Positions 45,888 to 54,186 of a stretch of 64,000 bases of DNA are shown here, in pieces. The first letter of the stretch is position 1; the number at the start of each line of letters is the position of its first letter. Source of the DNA: Flavobacteriales bacterium (lineage in GTDB: Bacteria; Bacteroidota; Bacteroidia; Flavobacteriales_D; Crocinitomicaceae); NCBI GenBank assembly GCA_947497485.1, contig CANMHB010000003.1:62001-126000 (forward strand). Direction: 5' to 3'. The notes beneath the pieces were generated by a model that was given only the letters and a program-made list of their open reading frames with translations, made no database searches and had not been told where the DNA came from. The position numbers were made by a program, and so were the translations under genes.

Positions 45888-46469
45888 CTAATTATCCATC
45901 GGATTACGAGGAAATTTAGTCATTAATTTAAATCGTTGACCTTGTTTCTCTAGACAAATTTTCCAAAGATTTTCTAAAGAGGTATCTAAAACGAGAGAGG
46001 TTTCAATATTGTTTGCTGTAATCCAACTTTCAGATTTAATTTCATCATTAAGCTGTCCGAAGCTCCAACCTGAATAACCAATAAAAAATCGAATTTCACT
46101 TTTAGGATTTTTAGACTCATTAATTCGTTTGCAAATCTCATTAAAATCGCCGCCATAATAAAGATCTGATCGAACTTCTAATGAATCCTTAATGTTATCA
46201 TATTTGTGAATGTAATACAAGTTTTCTTTTTCTACTGGGCCTCCAAAACTAATTTTTGCGTTAATATCTGGAAAACTGTCATCAAGCTGGTGCAAGTCAA
46301 TATCAATGTAATTATTTAAAACAAAACCAAAGGTTCCTTCCTCGTTATGTTCACATAATAAAACTACAGATCGTCCAAAATAAACATCATCGGAAAAGGG
46401 ATCAGAAATGAGCAAACTCCCTTTTTTTGTTTTCTCATTATTATTAAATGAAAAGTTCAATTTTTTCAT
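45888..46469 (-). CDS. YqgE/AlgH family protein
   Basis: 193 residues. The DUF179 pattern is plain: KGSLLISDPFSDDVYFGRSVVLLCEHNEEG at the start, GFVLNNY, FGGPVEKENLYYIH, then FFIGYSGWSFGQLNDEI and the WxxxxxxxxxxxF end. The family's role is unsettled; it has been linked to alginate regulation in Pseudomonas by name. It lies between the OstA-like gene and the T9SS-secreted gene on the minus strand, with 69- and 73-base gaps. Confidence 0.92.
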   Translation of the reverse strand: MKKLNFSFNNNEKTKKGSLLISDPFSDDVYFGRSVVLLCEHNEEGTFGFVLNNYIDIDLHQLDDSFPDINAKISFGGPVEKENLYYIHKYDNIKDSLEVRSDLYYGGDFNEICKRINESKNPKSEIRFFIGYSGWSFGQLNDEIKSESWITANNIETSLVLDTSLENLWKICLEKQGQRFKLMTKFPRNPMDN

Positions 46470-46538
46470 GTTCTTCGAAAAAGAAATTGTAAGCTAAAAT
46501 AAAAAGTCTTTAACCATTAATATTACAATTAATCTTTA

Positions 46539-48074
46539 TTATTTAATTAAGTCTAATGGAGATTTAGGCCTTAAAGCAGGATATAAAATGAATCCATTTA
46601 TGAATTGTTCTTCTGGATTTATTTGATCCATCGGGTAGAAAATACCATCTGGTTTATCAAAATAAGTGATTCCTTTAACTTCGCCACTATCTAGATATAT
46701 TCTTAAATCAGAGGCAATAACTCGGTTCATTCCAATTCGCTTTTTCTCAAAAATTGAATCTGATTTTGAAGTTTCTTCCGGAAAATAAATAGTGTGTGCA
46801 TTTCCTTGAACATCGGTGCGAACAAGTTCATTATTTTCAAACAAAGCAACAATTTCTTTTCCTGCAATTTGATTGTAAAAATTTCCTGAATCGACTTCCA
46901 TTATCGCATTTGAATTGCCGGATATCAGGATTTTATCAACTAATGTGTCTTTTAAGAAAATATCCATTTTAGTTCCTTTCAATTCAGTATTCTGCGCCCA
47001 AACAATTGGTTTCGATCGCAAAAAAAGCATATCTTCATTAGGTAAATAATATCCCGAATCTGCAATACATTGAATTGATTTATTATAAATCATGACATTT
47101 CTATTACCCTTAATTTCTTGGGTTCTATTTAATGTATCTTTAATCAAATGGAGCGTATCAGCATGAATAAAAATGGTGTCTTTGTCTTTAACTTTAAAAG
47201 CCAATGCTTTTCCAGTCAAATAGGCATAATGTTTTTCATTACTTGAATAGCCTCGATTTCCTTGAAAAACTAAGTTTTGATCATAATCCTTGTAAAAAAC
47301 ATTGCCCTTTCCTTCGTAAGCCTGCTTTGCTCCATTGTAATATAATGTATCTCCACGAATGAGGCTACTTTTTTGAATGATTTCTGCTTGTTTGTAAAGA
47401 ACTCCTTCCTTTTTTTCTGAGTTATACCATCCCTTCTTACACAATATGGTTACGGTATCATTAATGATTTTTGTTGGTCCATAAAAGTAACTCGTTTGCT
47501 TTTCATAGGAGAACTGAAGTGTATCAGTTGTTATTGCTAATTTCTCCTTTTTGTAATTGACATTTCCACTGAAAAAAAAGCTTCCTTTATTGGGATAAAA
47601 ATAGCCTGTTCGGCTAGTTATTTTTTCATCTGAAACAATTGATTCGATTGTTCCATTTCGTCTATAAATTGCTTTTCCATTCTTAGCATCGTAATCGAGC
47701 GAATCCGTTGTGATTTTATACTCACTATCTCTTACACGAACGTGACCCCATAGTTTGGCATATTTTAAACTACCATTGTAATAAAGTGAGTCACAAAACA
47801 GATTGATATCACCCTTTCGAATTTGAACCTTTCCATAGGCTCGGACTATTTTGTTTTTCTCGCGATAGTGCGCAGAATCACAAAACATGGTATTTCCTTG
47901 GTAATTAAAACTGACGGATCCAACCAATCGATGAAGACCACTTTTCTTGTCATAGTATATTTTTTCGGATCCCGGAAGAAGTTCCAAAATGTTTTTTTGA
48001 CTAAATAAAATACCGCTTAAAAAAAATGCGCCTGTGAAAAGCGCACATTTACGGATATGTTCAAATTTAATCAA
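46539..48074 (-). CDS. OstA-like (LptA-fold) periplasmic protein
   Basis: 511 residues. A signal peptide spans residues 1-25 (FTGAFFLSGILFSQ). The rest is a run of LptA/OstA beta-jelly-roll repeats: VGSVSFNYQGNTMFCDSAHYRE, YGKVQIRKGDINLFCDSLYYNG, WGHVRVRDSEYKITTDSLDYD and more, each with the D-S-x-x-Y pattern. Proteins of this kind carry lipopolysaccharide across the periplasm. The start is TTG: it overlaps the purA stop by 4 bases (TTGA), like the common ATGA coupling. Confidence 0.88.
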   Translation of the reverse strand: MIKFEHIRKCALFTGAFFLSGILFSQKNILELLPGSEKIYYDKKSGLHRLVGSVSFNYQGNTMFCDSAHYREKNKIVRAYGKVQIRKGDINLFCDSLYYNGSLKYAKLWGHVRVRDSEYKITTDSLDYDAKNGKAIYRRNGTIESIVSDEKITSRTGYFYPNKGSFFFSGNVNYKKEKLAITTDTLQFSYEKQTSYFYGPTKIINDTVTILCKKGWYNSEKKEGVLYKQAEIIQKSSLIRGDTLYYNGAKQAYEGKGNVFYKDYDQNLVFQGNRGYSSNEKHYAYLTGKALAFKVKDKDTIFIHADTLHLIKDTLNRTQEIKGNRNVMIYNKSIQCIADSGYYLPNEDMLFLRSKPIVWAQNTELKGTKMDIFLKDTLVDKILISGNSNAIMEVDSGNFYNQIAGKEIVALFENNELVRTDVQGNAHTIYFPEETSKSDSIFEKKRIGMNRVIASDLRIYLDSGEVKGITYFDKPDGIFYPMDQINPEEQFINGFILYPALRPKSPLDLIK

Positions 48075-49342
48075 GCGTTTGAAAGTGTTTGTTTTCTGTC
48101 TGGGCCAACTGAAACTACTCGAATTGGAACTTGAAGTTGTTCCTCTAAATACGAAACATACTTTTTAAGTTCATTCGGAGCGACAGAATAGTCATCCAAT
48201 TGAGTTAAATCACAGTTCCAACCTGGTATTTCCTCATAAACAGGAGTAAAATTCAAATCATTGACATCAAAAGGGAAATCAGTAACTTTTTCGCCGTCAA
48301 CAAGGTAGTGGGTGCATGCATAAATTTTATCAAAAATACTTAATACATCAGCTTTCATCATCGAAAGTTCGGTGACTCCGTTTATCATTATGGCATAGCG
48401 CATTTGCACTAAATCAATCCAACCACAACGTCTTGGTCGACCTGTTGTGGCACCAAATTCACGACCTTCTTTTCGAATTGCCTCACCAACTTCATCATCT
48501 AATTCGGTAGGGAAGGGGCCACTTCCAACGCGTGTACAGTAAGCTTTAAAAATTCCAATTACCTTTCCGATTCTTGTTGGTGCTATTCCCAATCCTGTGC
48601 ATGTTCCTGCTGTAACTGTATTTGATGATGTCACAAATGGATAGGTTCCGAAGTCTATATCGAGCATTGTTCCTTGCGCTCCTTCAGCCAACACTTTTTT
48701 TCCTTCGAGAAGCGCTTTATTCAGAAAATGTTCACTATCGACTGCGTGAAGCTTACGGAGAACCTCGATTCCTTCCATCCAGGCAGCTTCTTGTGCCTTA
48801 ATGTCATATTCAAACCCTTCATAATGTTTAAGCATGCCAATATGTTTTTCAACGAGCGCATTATATTTTTCTTTGAAATTTGGCGAGAAAATATCTCCGA
48901 CACGTAAACCATTACGCCCTGTTTTATCCATGTAGGTTGGCCCAATTCCTTTTAACGTTGAACCAATTTTATTTTTTCCCTTCGCATTTTCAGAAGCAGC
49001 ATCAAGCAATCTGTGAGAAGGTAAAATAAGATGAGCCTTTTTCGAGATGTATAATCTTTTAGAAAAATCAATATTAAAAGGAGCAAGTTTGTCTAATTCC
49101 GCTTTAAAAATAACTGGGTCGATTACAACTCCATTTCCAACTAAGTTTATAACATTTGAATGAAAAATGCCAGATGGAATGGTGTGAAGAACATGTTTAA
49201 TACCTTCAAACTCAAGTGTGTGACCTGCATTCGGACCACCTTGAAAACGTGCAATTATATCATATTCAGGTGTCAGAACATCAACAATTTTACCCTTACC
49301 TTCATCGCCCCATTGAAGGCCTAATAATACATCTACTTTCAT
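48071..49342 (-). CDS. purA: Adenylosuccinate synthetase
   Basis: 423 residues, normal length. The N-terminal GLQWGDEGKGKIVD loop (residues 8-21) holds the catalytic Asp13, and NAGHT at about 38-42 the catalytic His. Later motifs GPTYMDK, GRRCGW-type RPRRCGWIDL and the GTP-binding region VGPDRKQT complete it. It joins IMP and aspartate with GTP to form adenylosuccinate, the step before PurB. It is flanked by STAS/Fur genes upstream (46 bases) and the coupled OstA-like gene downstream. Confidence 0.97.
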   Translation of the reverse strand: MKVDVLLGLQWGDEGKGKIVDVLTPEYDIIARFQGGPNAGHTLEFEGIKHVLHTIPSGIFHSNVINLVGNGVVIDPVIFKAELDKLAPFNIDFSKRLYISKKAHLILPSHRLLDAASENAKGKNKIGSTLKGIGPTYMDKTGRNGLRVGDIFSPNFKEKYNALVEKHIGMLKHYEGFEYDIKAQEAAWMEGIEVLRKLHAVDSEHFLNKALLEGKKVLAEGAQGTMLDIDFGTYPFVTSSNTVTAGTCTGLGIAPTRIGKVIGIFKAYCTRVGSGPFPTELDDEVGEAIRKEGREFGATTGRPRRCGWIDLVQMRYAIMINGVTELSMMKADVLSIFDKIYACTHYLVDGEKVTDFPFDVNDLNFTPVYEEIPGWNCDLTQLDDYSVAPNELKKYVSYLEEQLQVPIRVVSVGPDRKQTLSNA

Positions 49343-49388
49343 TTATTTTTACTTTTCAAAAGAACTTGTAGAAGTTCTCTGTTTGGGA

Positions 49389-49724
49389 TTAATCGAAATG
49401 TTTTTTTGCTGCTTCAAGCGATTCATAAATACTAAAAACTTCATACATCTTCGTTATTTCGAATAACTTAGCTAATTGTGCATTCGGTTTGACCATAGCT
49501 ACGTCACCATTGTTTATTCGAGATCGAGTTAGTGTTTTAACCATAAATGCAATTCCACTTGAATTCGAATGTGATAAATTACTTAAATCCATTACGATAT
49601 TCCAATTCGAAATTTTATCAAGGACAGCTTTTGCATTTTCCAAATCGCCATCAGATAAAATTTTCCCGGACATTTCGAGAATAAGTAAATTCCCTTGATT
49701 CTGTTGATTTAAAGTAAAACTCAT
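49389..49724 (-). CDS. STAS-domain protein (anti-sigma factor antagonist type)
   Basis: 111 residues forming one STAS domain: a central [21 protein letters not shown], where the Ser in SNSSGI corresponds to the phospho-Ser of SpoIIAA/RsbV proteins. No RsbW-type kinase, phosphatase or sigma factor is adjacent. Instead the start overlaps the Fur-family gene by 4 bases, so the two should be made together. It may serve as a partner-switch or small-molecule sensor; this is inference. Confidence 0.87.
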   Translation of the reverse strand: MSFTLNQQNQGNLLILEMSGKILSDGDLENAKAVLDKISNWNIVMDLSNLSHSNSSGIAFMVKTLTRSRINNGDVAMVKPNAQLAKLFEITKMYEVFSIYESLEAAKKHFD

Positions 49725-50170
49725 TTCGATTTTGAATTTGATTTAACACCATAAAAATAAAGCGAGTGATGCTGAACTGACACACCAAAAAGCTCTTCAA
49801 TTGTTTGTTTAATTTGTTGAATTCGCGGGTCGCAGAATTCAAAAACTTCACCCGTATCAGTACAAATAACATGATCATGTTGTTTTGATCCATGTGATTT
49901 TTCAAATTGAGCAATGTTCTTACCAAATTGATGTTTACGAACTAAATTACAGGCTAGAAGTAAGTCGATTGTATTATACAAAGTAGCTCTCGAAACACGA
50001 TAATTATGATTTTTCATTTTAATGTAGAGCGACTCAATGTCAAAATGACCTTCATAGTCATAAATTTCTGCGAGTATAGCAAAACGTTCCGGTGTTTTTC
50101 GGTGGCCATTTTGCTCAAGGTAAGCAGCAAAAATATCCTTAACAATTCCCTTTAATTCTTCGTTTGTCAT
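49721..50170 (-). CDS. Fur-family transcriptional regulator
   Basis: 149 residues. The N-terminal winged helix ([27 protein letters not shown], then [17 protein letters not shown] with the DNA-contact Arg-Ala-Thr-Leu-Tyr) is typical of Fur/PerR/Zur. The regulatory-metal region has [11 protein letters not shown] (H93, H98, H100, C103). The usual CxxC structural zinc pair is broken: C103 is followed by TDT, and the C-terminal CxxC is absent. It therefore resembles zinc-structural-site-lacking members, so its metal is uncertain. Operon with STAS. Confidence 0.9.
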   Translation of the reverse strand: MTNEELKGIVKDIFAAYLEQNGHRKTPERFAILAEIYDYEGHFDIESLYIKMKNHNYRVSRATLYNTIDLLLACNLVRKHQFGKNIAQFEKSHGSKQHDHVICTDTGEVFEFCDPRIQQIKQTIEELFGVSVQHHSLYFYGVKSNSKSK

Positions 50171-50183
50171 TGTTAGTTACACG

Positions 50184-50191
50184 CAAATTTA
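50184..50191 (-). promoter_or_regulatory. -7 promoter box of the fur-STAS operon
   Basis: The minus strand reads TAAATTTG, matching TAnnTTTG, 13 bases before the fur ATG. Confidence 0.45.
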
Positions 50192-50270
50192 ACCATTTTA
50201 ATGTTTTCGAAATTTATATGGAAGGTAATACTCGAATTCTTTATCAACATATTATGAACGAGCAAAAAAA

Positions 50271-50290
50271 AAGAGAACCGAAGTTCTCTT
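50271..50290 (-). terminator. rpsA terminator, cUUCGg tetraloop
   Basis: The minus strand has a perfect 8-bp stem (AAGAGAAC with GTTCTCTT) closed by UUCG and followed directly by a run of nine U counting the stem end. It lies 23 bases after the rpsA stop. Confidence 0.9.
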
Positions 50291-50313
50291 CTTTATTTCT
50301 CAGAAATCGGAAA

Positions 50314-52098
50314 TTATTCTCCTTTTTCCATTTTTTCTTTTAATGCTGAAAGCGCATCTAAATCACCTAATGTTGATTTCTCTGAATTAGAATTAATGGC
50401 TTTCACTGCTTGATCAGTTGAAGAACCTGCAGATTTTTTAACAGCTTTGGAAGTCGAAGGTTTATCTTCACCTTCTTCAAAAGTTCTAGTATGAGAAACG
50501 ACAATTTTCTTCGCTTCTTTGTTAAACTCTATTACTTTGAAATCTAACACCTCTTCAGTCTTAGCATTGCTTCCATCTGCTTTCTTCAAATGTTTAGAAG
50601 GACAAATCCCTTCAACTCCGTATGGTAAAGAAACGATTCCAGATTTATCTTTCATGTCGATGATTGTTCCGCTATGAACTGAACCTTCAGCGAATGTTGA
50701 TTCAAAAACATCCCATGGATTTTCTTCCAATTGTTTGTGACCTAGTGAAATTCTTCTGTTATCGCGATCGATTTCCAAAACTACAACTTCCATTTCGTCA
50801 CCTACTTTACAAAATTCAGATGGATGCTTGATTTTCTTTTGCCAAGAAAGATCAGAAATGTGGATTAATCCATCAACACCTTCTTCCAATTCAACGAATA
50901 CACCGAAGTTAGTGAAGTTACGAACTTTCGCTTTGTGCTTAGAACCAACTGAATATTTTACTTCGATGTCATTCCACGGATCTGGCATTAATTGCTTAAT
51001 ACCCAAAGACATTTTTCTTTCTTCGCGATCTAATGTCAAGATAACAGCTTCAACCGTATCACCGATGTTCATGAAATCTTGAGCAGAACGTAAATGTTGT
51101 GACCAGCTCATTTCTGAAACGTGGATCAAACCTTCAACGCCTGGAGCGATTTCGATGAATGCACCATAATCAGCCATCACAACAACTTTTCCTGAAACTT
51201 TATCACCTACCTGTAGGTTAGCATCAAGAGAATCCCATGGATGTGGTTGTAATTGTTTTAATCCTAGAGCGATTCGTTTTTTATCATCATCGAAGTCAAG
51301 AATTACCACATTGATTTTTTGGTCAAGCTCTAACATTTCTTCTGGATGCGTAACGCGACCCCAAGAAAGATCTGTAATGTGAATCAAACCATCTACACCT
51401 CCAAGATCGATAAACACACCGTAAGAAGTTACGTTTTTCACGATTCCTTCTAATACTTGTCCTTTCTCTAATCCAGAGATAATTTGTTTCTTTTGTTCTT
51501 CTAATTCTGCTTCGATCAATGCTTTGTGAGAAACAACTACGTTTCTGAATTCTTCATTGATTTTCACTACTTTGAATTCCATGTTTTTACCAACGTAAAC
51601 ATCGTAATCACGAATTGGCTTCACGTCGATTTGAGAACCAGGTAAGAATGCTTCGATTCCGAAAACATCTACAATTAAACCACCTTTAGTTCTGCATTTA
51701 ACATAACCTGTGATGATTTCACCTGAACGCAATACATCATTCACACGAATCCAAGCACTGTGCATACGAGCTGTTCTGTGAGAAACAATTAATTGTCCTG
51801 TTTTGTCTTCTCGACATTCAACATAAACATCAACTGTATCACCAACCTTTAAATCCGGGTTGTAACGGAATTCGTTTGCAGCAACAACTCCTTCAGATTT
51901 ATAACCGATGTTAACGATTACTTCTTTCTTATTAAGCATTGCAACTGTCCCTTGAATTACTTCTTTTTCGTTGATAGAAGTTAGGGTTTTTTCGTAACGA
52001 TCAGACATTTCTGAACGTTGAACTTTTGAGTAGCCGTCTAATTGTAGAGCTTCCCAATCAAAATCTGCAGTTCCCTGCGGGTCAATAGAATTTGCCAT
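50314..52098 (-). CDS. rpsA: 30S ribosomal protein S1
   Basis: 594 residues with six S1 (OB-fold) repeats. They begin at about residues 47, 130, 210, 295, 380 and 465, each showing the G-x-V-x-x-x-x-x-x-G-x-[FV]-V-x-[LI] pattern and a GLIH[IV]S segment in repeats 3 to 5. The C-terminal 60 residues are charged and low-complexity (STSKAVKKSAGSSTD). S1 binds mRNA on the 30S subunit. The gene is single, between its own strong promoter and a tetraloop terminator, and its leader contains a hairpin described separately. Confidence 0.97.
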   Translation of the reverse strand: MANSIDPQGTADFDWEALQLDGYSKVQRSEMSDRYEKTLTSINEKEVIQGTVAMLNKKEVIVNIGYKSEGVVAANEFRYNPDLKVGDTVDVYVECREDKTGQLIVSHRTARMHSAWIRVNDVLRSGEIITGYVKCRTKGGLIVDVFGIEAFLPGSQIDVKPIRDYDVYVGKNMEFKVVKINEEFRNVVVSHKALIEAELEEQKKQIISGLEKGQVLEGIVKNVTSYGVFIDLGGVDGLIHITDLSWGRVTHPEEMLELDQKINVVILDFDDDKKRIALGLKQLQPHPWDSLDANLQVGDKVSGKVVVMADYGAFIEIAPGVEGLIHVSEMSWSQHLRSAQDFMNIGDTVEAVILTLDREERKMSLGIKQLMPDPWNDIEVKYSVGSKHKAKVRNFTNFGVFVELEEGVDGLIHISDLSWQKKIKHPSEFCKVGDEMEVVVLEIDRDNRRISLGHKQLEENPWDVFESTFAEGSVHSGTIIDMKDKSGIVSLPYGVEGICPSKHLKKADGSNAKTEEVLDFKVIEFNKEAKKIVVSHTRTFEEGEDKPSTSKAVKKSAGSSTDQAVKAINSNSEKSTLGDLDALSALKEKMEKGE

Positions 52099-52117
52099 GT
52101 GGCTTTAAAAATTTGTA

Positions 52118-52142
52118 TTTCAGAATCCTCTTACTTCTGAAA
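52118..52142 (-). promoter_or_regulatory. Hairpin in the rpsA 5' leader
   Basis: An 8-bp perfect inverted repeat (TTTCAGAA with TTCTGAAA) encloses a 9-base loop that reads GTAAGAGGA on the rpsA strand. It ends 19 bases before the rpsA ATG and is inside the predicted leader of about 90 bases. S1 genes are often autoregulated at this position in other bacteria; a role here is inference. Confidence 0.55.
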
Positions 52143-52194
52143 GTGGTTAGTAAAAAATGTCACAAAAAGAGGTGCGACCTTGATTTAAGGGTGC

Positions 52195-52224
52195 AAAGAT
52201 AGGGATAATATTTTAAATATCAAG
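52195..52224 (-). promoter_or_regulatory. Complete rpsA promoter (-33 and -7)
   Basis: The minus strand has TTG (52224-52222), 19 bases, then TATCTTTG (52202-52195). This is the full Bacteroidota sigma-ABfr arrangement and the best promoter in the window. Transcription should start near 52188. Confidence 0.8.
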
Positions 52225-52368
52225 ATAGAAACTAATCTTCATAGCTTGATTTTCTCGTTTAAATAATAATCTTAAACCAAGATTGGATGCTGTTTTTCAA
52301 AAAGTCTATTTCCTAGTGCGCTGGGATTTTGGGAATGGAATTTATTTTTATCAATCACCCCTCTTAAT

Positions 52369-52403
52369 CTCCCCTCCCGTCGCAAGCGGACAGCTTAGGG
52401 GAG
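52369..52403. repeat. CTCCCCT/AGGGGAG inverted repeat
   Basis: CTCCCCT (52369-52375) and AGGGGAG (52397-52403) are perfect inverted repeats of 7 bases around a 21-base GC-rich core that itself contains CCG and CGG arms. Confidence 0.65.
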
Positions 52404-52449
52404 AAACTTAATTTTACTTCGTCTCAAAAAAAATAGCATCGTTTCCACT

Positions 52450-52577
52450 CAACTTTCATACAGCGTTAACGAAGTTTTGAATGCAGTTGCGGTTCGCGGA
52501 GACGTTAGTCGTAGCAACGGAACCAAAGCACGAAATGAAAAAACAAGTGTTCCGCAGGAAACGCCTTATGAAAGTTG
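52450..52577. mobile_element. MITE-like or REP-like element with 18-base terminal inverted repeats
   Basis: Ends 52450-52467 and 52560-52577 are inverted repeats matching at 16 of 18 positions, the first 11 without a break (CAACTTTCATA / TATGAAAGTTG). The 92-base interior is GC-rich, has no coding capacity, and holds further short inverted repeats. No target-site duplication was identified. Whether it is a mobile element or a structured RNA is undecided. Confidence 0.5.
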
Positions 52578-52596
52578 AAAAAAGCAGTTTTTTTGC

Positions 52597-52630
52597 CTTA
52601 CTTTTTTTCTGCTTTGGCAAAAAAAGTAAG
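52597..52630 (-). terminator. 12-bp palindrome directly after the GlcD-like gene
   Basis: CTTACTTTTTTT (52597-52608) and AAAAAAAGTAAG (52619-52630) are perfect inverted repeats around a 10-base loop. It begins 2 bases beyond the stop of the minus-strand oxidase gene, where a terminator is expected. Alternative pairings exist: TTTTTTTGCC with GGCAAAAAAA, and AGCAG with CTGCT. Confidence 0.6.
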
Positions 52631-52632
52631 AA

Positions 52633-54027
52633 CTAAAATATCTTCCCAGGATTCAAAATGTTTTTCGGATCAAAAACTCGCTTAATTTCGCGCATTAAAT
52701 TCAATGTGACCTCCGGAAAAGCGATATCCATAAATGGTTTTTGAACAAGCCCTATTCCGTGTTCACCTGAAATGGTTCCGCCAAGATTAATTACTTCAGT
52801 AAATAATTCACGAATCGCAATTGGAAGTTCGTTTTCCCATTGTTCATCCGATAAATCACCTTTAAGAATGTTTACATGAAGATTTCCATCTCCAGCATGA
52901 CCATAACAAACTGATTGAAAGCCATATTTTTTGCCGATTCTTTTAATATGTCCAAGTAATTCCGGAAGCGCATATCTAGGAACAACTGTATCCTCTTCTT
53001 TATAAATCGATTGCGATTTAACAGCTTCACCAGCTTTTCTTCGTAATGACCAAAGTGCATTTTTTTGAGCCTCCGAATCTGCGAAAAGAATTTCATCTGT
53101 TTCAAAATTTTCAAGAACATTCAAAATGCCTTCACAATCCTTCATTAATTGTTCCGGATCAAAACCATCAACTTCTATTATTAAATGGGCTGCATGGTTG
53201 TCTCCAATGTTAATTGAGGATTCACCAATAAATTCCTTCGTATAGATCAGGGCATCTCTTTCCATAAATTCTAAACCGCTTGGGGTATAACCTGCTTTAA
53301 AAATCGCAGCAACGGCCTCGCAAGCTTTTTGAGCATCAAAAAAAGGAACGAGCATCAACATATCATTGGTAGGGTGCGGAATCAACTTTAGGACGATTTT
53401 TGTTACAATTGCTAACGTTCCCTCAGAGCCAACTATCAATTGAGTCAAGTTGTAACCCGTTGCATTTTTAAGCACGTTAGCTCCTGTCCAGATTACTTCA
53501 CCGTTTGGAAGCACAACTTCAAGATTTAAAACATAATCTTTTGTTACACCATATTTTACTGCTTTTGGTCCACCCGAATTTTCGGAAATATTTCCGCCTA
53601 TAAAGCACGAACCTTTACTTGCAGGATCAGGTGGGTAAAATAACCCTTTTTCTTTAACAGCATCTTGTAATACCTGAGTAATAACGCCAGGTTCAGTTAT
53701 AACTTGGTGATTATTTTCATCGATTTCCAAAATACGATTGAATTTCTCCATCGATAGTAAAATTCCGCCATGCGTTGGTAAAGCACCACCGCTTAATCCA
53801 GTTCGCGCACCAGCAGGAGTAACAGGAATTTGTTCTTCAAAGCAAAATTTCATTATTGATGAAATTTCTTCAACCGAATTTGGTTTCAAAACAGCGCTAG
53901 GAGGGAAGTTCAAATCTTCCGTCTCATCAGAACCATAACTGATTCGTATTTCCTCATTAACAATATATCTTTCGCCAAGTAATTTGGTAAAAAACGAAGC
54001 ATGTCGATCATTCAAAATTGAAATCAT
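52633..54027 (-). CDS. FAD-linked oxidase, GlcD/D-lactate dehydrogenase type
   Basis: 464 residues. The VAO/PCMH FAD domain is at the N-terminus (PVTPAGARTGLSGGALPTHGG, ITEPGV, GGNISENSGGPKAVKYGVTKDYV). The C-terminal FAD-oxidase domain holds CYGHAGDGNLHVN, LGGTISGEHGIG and the last MREIKRVFDPKNILNPGK. Such enzymes oxidise D-2-hydroxy acids (glycolate, D-lactate, 2-hydroxyglutarate). GlcE/GlcF partner genes are absent, so a single-subunit D-2-hydroxyacid dehydrogenase is most likely. Confidence 0.93.
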   Translation of the reverse strand: MISILNDRHASFFTKLLGERYIVNEEIRISYGSDETEDLNFPPSAVLKPNSVEEISSIMKFCFEEQIPVTPAGARTGLSGGALPTHGGILLSMEKFNRILEIDENNHQVITEPGVITQVLQDAVKEKGLFYPPDPASKGSCFIGGNISENSGGPKAVKYGVTKDYVLNLEVVLPNGEVIWTGANVLKNATGYNLTQLIVGSEGTLAIVTKIVLKLIPHPTNDMLMLVPFFDAQKACEAVAAIFKAGYTPSGLEFMERDALIYTKEFIGESSINIGDNHAAHLIIEVDGFDPEQLMKDCEGILNVLENFETDEILFADSEAQKNALWSLRRKAGEAVKSQSIYKEEDTVVPRYALPELLGHIKRIGKKYGFQSVCYGHAGDGNLHVNILKGDLSDEQWENELPIAIRELFTEVINLGGTISGEHGIGLVQKPFMDIAFPEVTLNLMREIKRVFDPKNILNPGKIF

Positions 54028-54055
54028 TTTTTAAGGCTTGAAAAGGATTTTTAAT

Positions 54056-54063
54056 CAAATTTA
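54056..54063 (-). promoter_or_regulatory. -7 promoter box of the GlcD-like gene
   Basis: The minus strand reads TAAATTTG, matching TAnnTTTG, 28 bases before the ATG. Confidence 0.42.
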
Positions 54064-54163
54064 CTTCGAACATACAACTAATTATAAGTCGAACAGAAGA
54101 TTTTTAAATTATTTAAAAACAATCAATATTGGAAAACCTTTTAGTTGAATTCTAATTAAATTC

Positions 54164-54171
54164 TAACTTTG
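54164..54171 (+). promoter_or_regulatory. -7 promoter box of the thiolase gene
   Basis: TAACTTTG matches TAnnTTTG and ends 15 bases before the ATG at 54187. Its last three bases form a spurious in-frame TTG. Confidence 0.45.
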
Positions 54172-54186
54172 AAAAAAAAGAATGCT

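Larger units (their letters stand above)
52225..52632. other. Gene-free stretch upstream of rpsA, with repeat block
   Basis: No ORF with protein-like features is present. The left part (to about 52360) is AT-rich and featureless. From 52369 to 52630 there are three inverted-repeat structures, listed separately. Base composition changes here: 27 of the 50 bases at 52481-52530 are G or C, against roughly a third in the surrounding genes. It looks like an inserted, non-coding repeat element. Confidence 0.65.
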
